Below are positions 56,390 through 64,000 of a stretch of DNA of 64,000 nt, piece by piece. The first letter of the stretch is position 1, and every line of letters begins with the position of its first letter. The notes beneath the pieces are model-generated. The model did not search any database. It was not told where the DNA came from and saw nothing but the letters and a program-made list of their open reading frames with translations. Source of the DNA: Nocardia xishanensis NBRC 101358 (GTDB taxonomy: Bacteria; Actinomycetota; Actinomycetes; Mycobacteriales; Mycobacteriaceae); assembly GCF_001613365.1 (NCBI RefSeq), contig NZ_BDCF01000029.1, positions 32,415 through 96,414 on the forward strand. The letters are read 5' to 3'. Both the position numbers and the translations under genes were made by a program.

Positions 56390-57748
56390 CTACAAGCTGT
56401 ATGGGTTGTCTTTTGTGCTGGACGGCGCCACGCCGATGACCGGTGCCGTGGTCTCGGCGGGCGGGCCGTCCACGAGCTCGTCGACGTGGCAGGTGTCCAC
56501 CATCGCGTTCACCTCTGCGTCGATCGCCCTCGACCGCGCACTCGCGGTTGCCAGCGCCCCCGTGCCCGGCACGACGGGCGGCAGCATTTCTCCCGTCACC
56601 CTGGCGGTGGCCACGGTGGTCGGACCCGATGAGGTTCCCGGCGAGGTTGTGGCGACGACGCTTTCCGTCTGCCAGGCACCCAGCGGCGCCGTCGCGCTGG
56701 CGACCGGCGCAGCAGTAATCGGATGCCCGCTCGAAGTGCCCACTACGCCACCGGTTCCGGTCCGGTTCGGTACCGGCGCCGGGGTGTCCGTCGCCGGTTT
56801 CGCCGGCATTTGCGCGGTGACCTCATGGCCCACCTGACGCGCCGCCGTGATCAGTGGCTGCACCAGCTGCACCAATTGCTGGACGACCTGCCGGCTCGAG
56901 TCGGCGGAGTTCGTGTTGGCGGTCGGCGCGGATTTCGCCGACAGCCCGCCCGGGGCATGCCCTGGGGTGACCGGGCTCGGCTTCCCCGATATCAGGCCCT
57001 TGGCCAGCGACTGCGGCGCCTTACCCAGACCGGGCGGCTTCGGGATGCTCGGCTTGCGCACCGACACCGGCGTCCCCGCGCGAGCCATCTGCGCGGACTG
57101 CCCGGCCAGCTGTGCCTTGGTGTGCGCGGTGATCGCCATCGCCTCGGCGCCCGCTTCGATCGCCGTGGCCAGCAGGGCGCCCTGCCCGGCCGGGGTCACC
57201 AGGGTCGGGCCGAGCGCGGCGGTGGTCAGCGCGAATCGGGTTGCCACCGCGGCCATTTGCAGGTATCCGGTGGCCACCGTGCCTGCGGCGCCCGCCGTGA
57301 TCGCGTTCATCTGCGTCGCTTGCCCCGAGATGGCGGTCGACGTCGCGGCCGTCTCGACCGCGGCCGTGGTCGCGGCCCGGCTACCCGCGCTCTGCATCGA
57401 CTGCAACAGCTGGAGACCGGTGGTCGCCAATTGCATTGCGGCACTGATCGATTGGCTTACCTTCTGCAGTATCACCTGCGGGTCGTGCGCACCGTTGGCG
57501 CCCAAGTTGCCGTTCCCGAAGCCGCTGAACAGGTCGGTGACCGGCTTGATCAGGGCAGCCGGATCGATCGTCGGCAGCGGCGGCAGGCCGGGCAGCGGCG
57601 GTAGCGCGGGCAGCTGCGGCAGCGCGGGCAGCCCTATCTGTGCCAGCACCTGTTCGGTCGGCCGATCGAGGAACGGCGCGACCGGGGTGTCGCGGATCGC
57701 GTCGAGAACGGTCGGCGGCAGTGGCGCGGCGAGATGTCGCGCCGTCAT
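56390..57748 (-). CDS. Ala/Pro-rich ESX-associated protein
   Basis: 452 residues. An N-terminal Leu/Pro tract (LPALPQLPALPPLPGLPPLP) precedes an Ala/Thr/Gln-rich helical middle (residues about 90-230, e.g. SAAMQLATTGLQLLQSMQSAG) and a Ser/Pro/Thr-rich tail. No known domain. Its composition and place between two EspC-like genes resemble ESX-secreted Esp proteins and mycobacterial PPE-associated proteins. Start overlaps the previous gene's stop by 4 bp. Probably a secreted substrate, by context. Confidence 0.6.
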   Translation of the reverse strand: MTARHLAAPLPPTVLDAIRDTPVAPFLDRPTEQVLAQIGLPALPQLPALPPLPGLPPLPTIDPAALIKPVTDLFSGFGNGNLGANGAHDPQVILQKVSQSISAAMQLATTGLQLLQSMQSAGSRAATTAAVETAATSTAISGQATQMNAITAGAAGTVATGYLQMAAVATRFALTTAALGPTLVTPAGQGALLATAIEAGAEAMAITAHTKAQLAGQSAQMARAGTPVSVRKPSIPKPPGLGKAPQSLAKGLISGKPSPVTPGHAPGGLSAKSAPTANTNSADSSRQVVQQLVQLVQPLITAARQVGHEVTAQMPAKPATDTPAPVPNRTGTGGVVGTSSGHPITAAPVASATAPLGAWQTESVVATTSPGTSSGPTTVATARVTGEMLPPVVPGTGALATASARSRAIDAEVNAMVDTCHVDELVDGPPAETTAPVIGVAPSSTKDNPYSL

Positions 57749-58065
57749 GCCTGCGCGCCGACGCGCGAGACGAAGGACCCCGCACTGGTTTGGTCGGTCA
57801 ACTCATAGGACTGCGCGGCGACGCGTGCGGTGTGGGCGGTCCCGGCGTAATTGGCCACCAGTTCGCCCACTGCGGTGAAGTGATTGGCCTGCGCGTAGGC
57901 GAAACTCAGCAAGAATTCTTGCCCGATCAGCCCGAATACCGGAACGGCAGCGGAGACGACCGCAGCCTGATCGATGGCCCCGGCGACGGCGACCGCCGCG
58001 GCCATTCCGTCGGAAATTTCGGCATACTCACGAAATGCCTGCGGCTGCACATTCACAACATTCAT
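57745..58065 (-). CDS. Small EspC/DUF2580-like protein
   Basis: 106 residues. MNVVNVQPQAFREYAEISDG is followed by an Ala/Val-rich helical hairpin and AYAQANHFTAVGELVANYAGTAHTARVAAQSYELTD, the pattern of type VII secretion-associated EspC-like proteins. It overlaps the next gene by 4 bp and probably partners the Ala/Pro-rich protein encoded there. Confidence 0.68.
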   Translation of the reverse strand: MNVVNVQPQAFREYAEISDGMAAAVAVAGAIDQAAVVSAAVPVFGLIGQEFLLSFAYAQANHFTAVGELVANYAGTAHTARVAAQSYELTDQTSAGSFVSRVGAQA

Positions 58066-58169
58066 CGCGGTACCCTCCTGGTGCTGCTCTGCGAACTCGA
58101 TACCTGGCGGCTCATCCGGAAATCTAATGAGCGCACGGCCTTTCGCAAGCGCTTCGCGGGCCGCGGGTC

Positions 58170-58484
58170 CTACTGTTCACCTTGCCGTCGGTTGTTCACC
58201 TGATTGTTGAAGTCCTCGACCAGCCCGCCGCGGGCGGCGAGTGCCCGCTGCGCGGCGGCAGCCGCCGCGGCCACTACCGCCCCGTTGAATTCGGCGGGCG
58301 ACATCCGGGATATTCCCAGCCCCAGGCGGAGGTCGAGGAGTCGGCCCGAGGCGTCGACGACGGCCGTGACCGTCCCGTCGTCGGTGGTGTGTTCGCCCCG
58401 GATCGCGGCGATGTCGTCGGCGAGCCGGCGCATCAGGTCCAATCGAGCGGTCGCGCCCGCTTCGAGTGCGGCGAAATCTTTCAC
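58170..58484 (-). CDS. YbaB/EbfC-like protein, T7SS-associated
   Basis: 104 residues. GTVTAVVDASGRLLDLRLGL then SPAEFNGAVVAAAAAAAQRAL is the YbaB strand pair and helix. It overlaps the stop of the gene at 58481 by 4 bp (ATGA). A gap of 104 bp without any clear gene separates it from the EspC-like gene downstream. Confidence 0.72.
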   Translation of the reverse strand: MKDFAALEAGATARLDLMRRLADDIAAIRGEHTTDDGTVTAVVDASGRLLDLRLGLGISRMSPAEFNGAVVAAAAAAAQRALAARGGLVEDFNNQVNNRRQGEQ

Positions 58485-58957
58485 CGTGTGCTCCCGTCCT
58501 GTTCGAGCCAGCTGCGCGGCTCGTATTCGTGCTGGGCCTCATCGGCGAGTTCGGACTGCTCGATGGCCTGCGGGGTGGGCAGGTCGAGCAGACGCAGCAC
58601 GTCCTCGCCGATGCCGAGGCCGGTCAGGTATTCCCTGCGCCGCAGGCCCGCGCGGTCGGCGGCGAGGCGGCACAGCCGCAGGACCTCGGCGGCGAGATCG
58701 CCTGGGTCACGGCGCAGTTGATCCGGCGTGACGCGGACCATGGTCGGGAGTCCGGAATCTGTCGCGGTCACCACGATTTCCCCGCCGCGAAGAGACGCTT
58801 CGCCGGTCGAATATGTTTCGAAGTCCGGCGCTGCCGAGTATTCCGGCTCGCGGGCCGGTTCGGGATCGTCGCTTTCATACCCCGGGTTGTCGTATACGCC
58901 CGAGTGAACCGAATCTGTGTACCAGTCGATTTCAGCTGATCGGGGTCGTTCAGGCAC
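58481..58957 (-). CDS. Probable YbaB-like protein with acidic N-terminus
   Basis: 158 residues. The first ~55 residues are acidic and Tyr/Glu/Pro-rich. SLRGGEIVVTATDSGLPTMVRVTPDQLRRDPGDLAAEVLRLCRLAADRA then resembles a diverged YbaB/EbfC strand and helix. It lies between an EspG-like gene (8-bp overlap) and a clearer YbaB-like gene (4-bp overlap), so it is part of the same operon. Confidence 0.6.
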   Translation of the reverse strand: MPERPRSAEIDWYTDSVHSGVYDNPGYESDDPEPAREPEYSAAPDFETYSTGEASLRGGEIVVTATDSGLPTMVRVTPDQLRRDPGDLAAEVLRLCRLAADRAGLRRREYLTGLGIGEDVLRLLDLPTPQAIEQSELADEAQHEYEPRSWLEQDGSTR

Positions 58958-59735
58958 GGCGCTCGTCCTCCAAGGTCTGCAACACGGTGGTGATATGGGC
59001 GGTGATCAGGTTCGCCAGCCGGGGCAGGTCGACGGCCGTCGCGATGGGCCCGGCCGCTTCGGTGACGGCATAGCGGCCGTCGTCCACCAGGTCGCGCCAT
59101 TCGATGCGGTAGCGGGTGATGCCTCTCGGCCCGAAAATAGAACTACCCAGCCGTATTTCGATGACGCCGACACATTCGGCCCGTCTTCCCAGCCACTCGG
59201 CGCTGAGCCGGTCGCCATCGGAATAGCTTTCCCGCACCTTCGACCGGCCGTAATAGTAGTCCGCGCCGCCGTCGCCCAGCGCGGTCACCAGCGGCGTATC
59301 GGGCAGCCGTCCCGCGGCTCGCTCGGGCAGCGCCCCGGCGACAGCACCGGCGAGCCGCTCCGCGTCACCGGCGGTGACCACGTAACCGCCACTGTGCCAA
59401 ATACTTTCGCCAGGCGACTGGCTGATCAACGTGGCCGCCGCCCCCTGCCGCGCGCCCAGCACACGAACCAGACCGTCGGGGCAGTCCAGGCGTCGTGGAT
59501 CGAAGCCGTGGGCCGATACCAGGACGTCGGCGTGCGCGATCCGGGCAAGCGCGGCACGCAGGCCGCCGTCCTCGGCATCGGCCGTGCGGGCCCTCGCCTC
59601 GGCCCGCAACCGCGACCACTCCTCGGCGTTCTCGCCGCGGTAGAGCGCGAACAGCGGAGCGGGCAGCCGATCCTGAAACATGCTGTCCCACAAATCGATC
59701 AGCTCCACATCGGTGAGCCGCCAGGTGCGGCTCAC
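58950..59735 (-). CDS. EspG-like chaperone 2
   Basis: 261 residues, GTG start overlapping the upstream stop (GTGA). The N-terminus SRTWRLTDVELIDLWDSMF matches ERTWRLSGLEYLVLRERLV of the protein at 62160. Both share a C-terminal part SSIFGPRGITRYRIEWRDL...DDGRYAV against SNFGPRGQVTKWIVWEDH...GDGRYVI. This fits the EspG family (WxLTxxExxxL opening). Its client should be the PPE-like protein encoded directly upstream at 59732-61384. Confidence 0.72.
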   Translation of the reverse strand: MSRTWRLTDVELIDLWDSMFQDRLPAPLFALYRGENAEEWSRLRAEARARTADAEDGGLRAALARIAHADVLVSAHGFDPRRLDCPDGLVRVLGARQGAAATLISQSPGESIWHSGGYVVTAGDAERLAGAVAGALPERAAGRLPDTPLVTALGDGGADYYYGRSKVRESYSDGDRLSAEWLGRRAECVGVIEIRLGSSIFGPRGITRYRIEWRDLVDDGRYAVTEAAGPIATAVDLPRLANLITAHITTVLQTLEDERRA

Positions 59736-61384
59736 CGGTCGAGTACCGGCCGGATGCCGCGCCCGTGCTCGCCGAGCGCCTCATCCAGATGCTCGGTGGA
59801 GTTCAGGTACTCCGAACGCTTCTTGCGCTCCTCGTCCGAATTCGTCCTGCCGGGGACGCCACCGTACGGCGTACCAGGGTGCGACCCACCGGCCGGTCCG
59901 GCGCGGCCGATCACCCTCGGCTCCGCCTGCACGACAGCGCGGGGGAACAGCTTGGACTCCAATGACCCGAGGGCCACCGGGCCGCGGGCGATCACACCCT
60001 TGCCGCTGATGCCGCCCCCACCCTTGCCGAGCGAAGTCCCGGTCTGCAAGCCGACCGGCGGCAGCGCACTCGCGAGAATCCCCGGGGTGCGCGAGGGATC
60101 GGTGGATAGATCACCCGGCAGTTTGTTCAATGGCGACAGCAGACTCTCATCGATTCCCCCAGACGATTTCGGTGTCTTGGCCGACCATTCCGGAGTGGAT
60201 GGCGGTTTCGTTCCGGTTTCAGTGCCGCCGTGCCCGGGCGGCTTGCTCCCCTCCTCGCCGCCGCCACTGCCGCCGCCTTCGCCGCCGCCCTCTTCGCCGC
60301 CGCCGTCGGTCGGTGGCTCACTCCCGTCATTGTTTTCCGGCGGGTCGGGTATCTCATCGTCCTTCAATGACAGCCCCTCGGTCATCGGTGTCCCGACCGG
60401 ATAACTGCTGACGGGGGCCAAGGGGCCCGTCACCGGGTCCGGCGTAGGCAAGGTCACGATTCGAGTGGTCGTATGCGTGTAATTGTCGGAGTAGTAGAGC
60501 TGAAAGTTGTCCTGGTACCGGATCAGGTTGAGCTCGTTCACCATTTGCTGGCCGATGCTGTCGCCCGTAGGCGGCGACGGTGTCGGCGGCATCGCGTTCT
60601 GCTTCGTCTGCTGTAGCCAGCCCGAGGTGAAGATCAGCGTGTCGCCCAGGCGCTGCATGTCGTCGGTGAGTTGGCTGGAAGCGGCGGTGTATTCGTTGGT
60701 GGCCGCGATCGCGGACCGCGAACCGATGCCCTCCCACCGAGTGCCGATGGACGAGATCGTGGTGCGCAGGGTGGTGAAACCGTTCTCCAAGGTCGTGGAC
60801 AGCCAGTGCCAGACCTCCCCCGCGTCGGCGACGGCCTGCGGGTTCATCGAATTGCAGATCATGTAGAGCGTTTCCCAGCCCAGCTGGCGACCCATCTCGG
60901 GACCGAACCCGAACGAGTCGTACTTCGTCACAGAATCGGGTTTGCGTGGATGCTCGGGGACGGCGCCCTTGGGCGGGGCGCCGCTCGGCGGAGTGCCCGA
61001 CGGGGTGAAGGAGATGTCCTCGAAGCTCGCCTTCGACTCGTCCTCGGTGCGGCCGTACCGCTTTCCCGCGGTAACGAAGGTGTTGCCCATATCGACCAGG
61101 ATCTGGCGATGCCGGTCGACGCGCTCACGCAGTTCCGTGCCGAACTTCATGCTGAACACCGTCCACAGCAGCCTGCCCGACCCCGACTCGGCGATCACCG
61201 GGCTCGCCACCGTGGTGTTCTGGTCGATCCAGTTTCGCACGCCCACAACCGCTTCGAGCATGTCCTCGACGTGCTGGGCGCATTGTTGGGCCGTGCCTGG
61301 CTCGAGTTTCAGGTGTCCGTTGTTCGCCGAATCGCGCAGGCCGGCCCAGAGCGTGCCGTTGGAGACTCTCGGGTCAGGTGCCAT
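59732..61384 (-). CDS. PPE-like/WXG-type large ESX substrate
   Basis: 550 residues from the ATG at 61384 (GGAG 8 bp upstream; a longer frame to 61531 overlaps the upstream gene). Helical N-terminal ~330 residues with NGTLWAGLRDSANNGHLKLE, a FGPEMGRQLGWETLYMICN segment and TISSIGTRWEGIGSRSAI (a WxG-type turn). Residues about 400-460 are a Pro/Glu/Gly tract, and the remainder is Gly/Lys/Pro-rich and disordered. It is flanked by a YbaB-type gene upstream and an EspG-like gene downstream, the arrangement expected for an EspG-dependent substrate. It lacks a canonical PPE N-terminus. Confidence 0.62.
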   Translation of the reverse strand: MAPDPRVSNGTLWAGLRDSANNGHLKLEPGTAQQCAQHVEDMLEAVVGVRNWIDQNTTVASPVIAESGSGRLLWTVFSMKFGTELRERVDRHRQILVDMGNTFVTAGKRYGRTEDESKASFEDISFTPSGTPPSGAPPKGAVPEHPRKPDSVTKYDSFGFGPEMGRQLGWETLYMICNSMNPQAVADAGEVWHWLSTTLENGFTTLRTTISSIGTRWEGIGSRSAIAATNEYTAASSQLTDDMQRLGDTLIFTSGWLQQTKQNAMPPTPSPPTGDSIGQQMVNELNLIRYQDNFQLYYSDNYTHTTTRIVTLPTPDPVTGPLAPVSSYPVGTPMTEGLSLKDDEIPDPPENNDGSEPPTDGGGEEGGGEGGGSGGGEEGSKPPGHGGTETGTKPPSTPEWSAKTPKSSGGIDESLLSPLNKLPGDLSTDPSRTPGILASALPPVGLQTGTSLGKGGGGISGKGVIARGPVALGSLESKLFPRAVVQAEPRVIGRAGPAGGSHPGTPYGGVPGRTNSDEERKKRSEYLNSTEHLDEALGEHGRGIRPVLDR

Positions 61385-61397
61385 TGTTTTCTCCGAT

Positions 61398-62147
61398 TCA
61401 TCGCAGTTGGTCGCGAAGACGTTCGAGGCCGGCCAGCACGACATCCGGGCCGGGAAAGCGCGGCCGGTCGGCCTCGACGGTCGGCGCATACAGGTCGGCG
61501 ACCTTGCGCGCCACGCTCGCCACCGCCGCACGCGACGCCGCCGTGATGGCCTCGGCGATCTCCTCGTAGTCGAGGTCGCTGACGGCGCCGGAGAAGCGCA
61601 GGTCGATGAGTACGCCGTCGGCGTTCACGGTGACCGCCACCCGACGGCCCTCGGCGGACGCGGTGGCGAACAGCCGGGCCCGGTGTTCTTGCCGGGCGAT
61701 CAGGTCGGCCTGCTCACCGGGATCGACGACCGGCTCACGCTCGGCGGGTGGCGTCAGCAAGGCCGGCGGCGGTGGCGCAAGCCGCGCCTCGTCGGGCATC
61801 CAGTCGACCAGATCCGACAACTTCGGCAATCGCAGCAGCGCCGCCCGCTGTGCCGAAAGCACCTCGTCGGCTTTGCTTTTCACCTGCGCCGCCGCTCGCT
61901 GCGCTGCCTGCACGACACCGCGGGCGATCTTGTGATAGCCGAGCTGCTCGATGTCGTCGGCGAAGTAGACCTCCGTCAGAGCACCGGAAACGTCCGCCAC
62001 CACGACAATTCGTTCCAGCTCGGCGGTCGCCGACGCCGTCACCGCCTGGTGCAGGCGCTCGGCCTCGGCGATTCCGGTGATGAGCTGGTGAACATCGTCG
62101 ATCACCTGGGCCACTTCTGTTCTCAGCCGATCATTCCGACCGTGCAC
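61398..62147 (-). CDS. Two-domain YbaB/EbfC fusion protein, T7SS-associated
   Basis: 249 residues with two YbaB/EbfC-like domains. The first has LERIVVVADVSGALTEVYFA and QLGYHKIARGVVQAAQRAA (residues about 45-90). The second has RRVAVTVNADGVLIDLRFSG and DLDYEEIAEAITAASRAAV (about 165-215). A Pro-rich linker (LAPPPPALLTPPAERE) joins them. The halves correspond to the separate genes at 48687 and 48294 in this window. It sits 13 bp before the PPE-like gene and 12 bp after the EspG-like gene at 62160. Confidence 0.75.
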   Translation of the reverse strand: MHGRNDRLRTEVAQVIDDVHQLITGIAEAERLHQAVTASATAELERIVVVADVSGALTEVYFADDIEQLGYHKIARGVVQAAQRAAAQVKSKADEVLSAQRAALLRLPKLSDLVDWMPDEARLAPPPPALLTPPAEREPVVDPGEQADLIARQEHRARLFATASAEGRRVAVTVNADGVLIDLRFSGAVSDLDYEEIAEAITAASRAAVASVARKVADLYAPTVEADRPRFPGPDVVLAGLERLRDQLR

Positions 62148-62159
62148 GTCGCCTCCGCC

Positions 62160-62987
62160 TCATCGGCCGTCGTCGTAGACGCTGGCCCGGACCAGCCCGC
62201 CGCGTGACTCGTCGTCGCGGACCAACATCAGTTCGTCGCAGTGCCGGTCGATCAGTGCGCGCAGCCTCGCCGCATCGACCGCGACGGCGGCCGGGGGCGG
62301 CTCCATTCCGATCACGTAGCGGCCGTCACCCGGATGGTCCTCCCAGACAATCCATTTCGTCACCTGCCCGCGCGGCCCGAAGTTCGAGTGCCCCTGGGTG
62401 ATCACGATCTGGCCGACGGTCGCCTTCGGCGCCGCCTGCCACTGCCTGCACCGCGCGTCCACGTCGCGGTCGCCTTCGTCGTACAGCGAGCCGCGACCGT
62501 GCCAGTGATCGAATTCGGCCTGCTCCCCGCCAGTACCCAGCAATTCCACCCGAGGCTGGCTGCCCGCCTCCATCGGCGGCAGCTTGTCCACCAGCAGGCG
62601 GGTCAGCGACGCCGCGTCGCACTCGGTGATCTCCAGCTCGTCGTGACTTTCCGTCGTGGTCGAGCTGAAACCCTGGATCAGTACCGCTCGGTCACCGAAC
62701 TTCTTGCCCGCCATGACGATTCGCCCATCGATCGATCGCGCGGCACTGTGGTCGTAGGCACGGACGACCATCCGGATGTCGGCCTGCAGCGACTTCACCA
62801 GCACGTCGGCCAGCGCCGGATCCCACGCGGCCTGTAGTTCACCCCAGACCCGCGCCTTGGCGAATTGGAAGTCATAGTAGCCGCGGATATCGGTGATATA
62901 GGTGAACGGCCAGCTCTGCTTGCGATCGACGAGTCGTTCGCGCAGCACCAGATATTCGAGGCCGCTCAGGCGCCAAGTGCGTTCCAC
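62160..62987 (-). CDS. EspG-like chaperone 3
   Basis: 275 residues, GTG start sharing one base with the upstream TAG stop. ERTWRLSGLEYLVLRERLV and SNFGPRGQVTKWIVW pair it with the EspG-like protein at 58950. Mixed alpha/beta, no membrane helix. The client is probably the Gly-rich protein encoded directly upstream at 62987-64000. Confidence 0.7.
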   Translation of the reverse strand: MERTWRLSGLEYLVLRERLVDRKQSWPFTYITDIRGYYDFQFAKARVWGELQAAWDPALADVLVKSLQADIRMVVRAYDHSAARSIDGRIVMAGKKFGDRAVLIQGFSSTTTESHDELEITECDAASLTRLLVDKLPPMEAGSQPRVELLGTGGEQAEFDHWHGRGSLYDEGDRDVDARCRQWQAAPKATVGQIVITQGHSNFGPRGQVTKWIVWEDHPGDGRYVIGMEPPPAAVAVDAARLRALIDRHCDELMLVRDDESRGGLVRASVYDDGR

Positions 62988-64000
62988 TATGGTCTCTCCT
63001 CCATCGTGCTGCCGGGATTCCCGGTCGTCGCCGTTTCGCCTGCCACTTCGGTGGTCGACCTGGTGGCCGTGAAGTCCTGGAAGACCTCCGGCTGGTGGCC
63101 CCCGGCCCGGCCGGGGAACCCGAACCGCACCTCTGGTGCGCCGCCGCCGGGGAACAGCGCGAAAGACACGTCGACCGGCCCGGTCGCCCCGGGCGGGAAC
63201 AGCTGCGTCTCGATGTCCTCGACCTGCCGCTCGATCCGCTCCGCCGCCTCGTCCAGCGCCTGCTTCACCGTCATGGCGCCGTTCTCCACGGCCTTGGCCA
63301 GCGCCTGCAGACCGGGACCGAGCTGGGCGGCGAGCTGATTGCCGAGCTGCACGAGCGTCGGGATCGCCGACGAGATCAGTTGCAGCACTTCGGAGAACAG
63401 ACTCATCAGGTCGGCGCCGGACCGGCCGCCACTGGCTCCGCCACCGGTCCCGATCGGACCGCTGGGACCCGCCGGGCCGCTGCCCTGCCCCGGATTGCCC
63501 GAGTGATTCGAGCCGCCGCCACCGGATTTGCCACCGGCGGAACCGGTGCCGCCACCGCTGCCGCCACCGGATTTACCGCCGCCGCTACCGGATCCGCCGC
63601 CCTCGCCGCTGCCTTTACCGCCACCGTTGCCACCGGGCTTACCGCCACCACCGCCCCCGCTACCGGTGCCACCACCCCTACCATTACCGCCACCACCACC
63701 ATTGTTGTCGCCGGTAGGCTGCCGATAGTTGTACGTACCGGGCAGATCACCATTGGCCCCGGCAAGCTTGTTCGGATCGGTAAACACCGGAATATACCCG
63801 GCCAACTGCTTGATCCCCGCCACATAACCCTTCTGACCACTGGTACCGTCACCAGAATCCCAGAACGTCTGCACACGAGGCAACTGCTCGTCAACCGTGA
63901 AACTGTTGACCCATCCGACCGTCCATCCGACCGCCGCGTCCCCGCGATAATACAACTGGTCGTAACGAGGCAGATGCGACCACACGAAAGCATTGAAATC
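62987..64000 (-). CDS. Gly-rich ESX substrate, 5' end outside the window
   Basis: About 338 residues are visible; the frame stays open to the window edge, so the GTG near 63985 is not taken as the start. The visible N-terminal part is Trp/Tyr-rich (YDQLYYRGDAAVGWTVGWVN, YNYRQPTGDNNG), then a Gly/Ser/Lys tract at about 63480-63715, a helical part (VLQLISSAIPTLVQLGNQL, QALDEAAERIERQVEDIE) and a short tail. Position before an EspG-like gene suggests an exported PPE-like substrate. Confidence 0.6.
   Translation of the reverse strand, partial: DFNAFVWSHLPRYDQLYYRGDAAVGWTVGWVNSFTVDEQLPRVQTFWDSGDGTSGQKGYVAGIKQLAGYIPVFTDPNKLAGANGDLPGTYNYRQPTGDNNGGGGGNGRGGGTGSGGGGGGKPGGNGGGKGSGEGGGSGSGGGKSGGGSGGGTGSAGGKSGGGGSNHSGNPGQGSGPAGPSGPIGTGGGASGGRSGADLMSLFSEVLQLISSAIPTLVQLGNQLAAQLGPGLQALAKAVENGAMTVKQALDEAAERIERQVEDIETQLFPPGATGPVDVSFALFPGGGAPEVRFGFPGRAGGHQPEVFQDFTATRSTTEVAGETATTGNPGSTMEERP
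63480..63715 (-). repeat. Gly-rich low-complexity tract
   Basis: Short degenerate repeats of codons for Gly, Ser and Lys (GGGSGGGKSGGGSGG type), about 75 residues, forming a flexible tract in the substrate gene above. Likely variable in length. Confidence 0.8.

Noticed and set aside
1..64000. tRNA, rRNA, transposase or integrase genes
   Set aside because: None recognised on either strand by motif or product.

Overview
The window is GC-rich DNA of a mycolic-acid actinobacterium, most likely a Nocardia-type organism. This rests on gene content (EccB, EccC, EccE, EspG, PPE-like, WXG100, PknG, AnsP), not on a marker gene. No rRNA, tRNA, insertion sequence or CRISPR array was seen.

Left part (1-33 kb): the window opens inside eccC, the ATPase of a type VII secretion system (T7SS/ESX). 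Converging on it is a minus-strand cluster, in transcription order: a WXG100-like protein with a Gly/Pro-rich tail (31915-33105), one 28.8-kb gene for a 9,592-residue protein (about 1 MDa), a 719-residue protein with a CpnT-type N-terminal domain (964-3123), and a small WXG100/EspC-like protein (460-870). The giant protein starts with the same CpnT-type domain. After a disordered linker it carries a SecA-like motor domain, a TcdA/TcdB-type glycosyltransferase, five OTU-type cysteine protease domains with intact Cys/His plus at least two copies that lost them, six 14-residue repeats, a triplicated ~330-residue module, a further Cys/His domain and three calpain-type protease domains. It looks like a T7SS counterpart of multifunctional toxins such as MARTX or TcdA. 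No immunity gene is recognisable beside it and many of its domains act on eukaryotic targets, so a host-directed role is the leading hypothesis.

Middle (33-43.6 kb): a two-component system, a small coiled-coil protein, an MFS exporter, then an apparent operon ansP-pknG-aspA (aspartate/asparagine permease, kinase G, aspartate ammonia-lyase) with a divergent MerR-type regulator upstream. This joins aspartate uptake, sensing and breakdown in one transcription unit.

Right part (43.7-64 kb): a second toxin-like cluster on the plus strand (WXG100-like, a 968-residue CpnT-type protein without a known toxin domain, a YezG-like immunity candidate). Then comes a T7SS core and substrate cluster: two YbaB/EbfC-like proteins, an unknown accessory protein, EccB, EccE, a WXG100 pair, and repeated sets of PPE-like substrate, EspG-type chaperone and YbaB-like protein, running out of the window inside another Gly-rich substrate gene.
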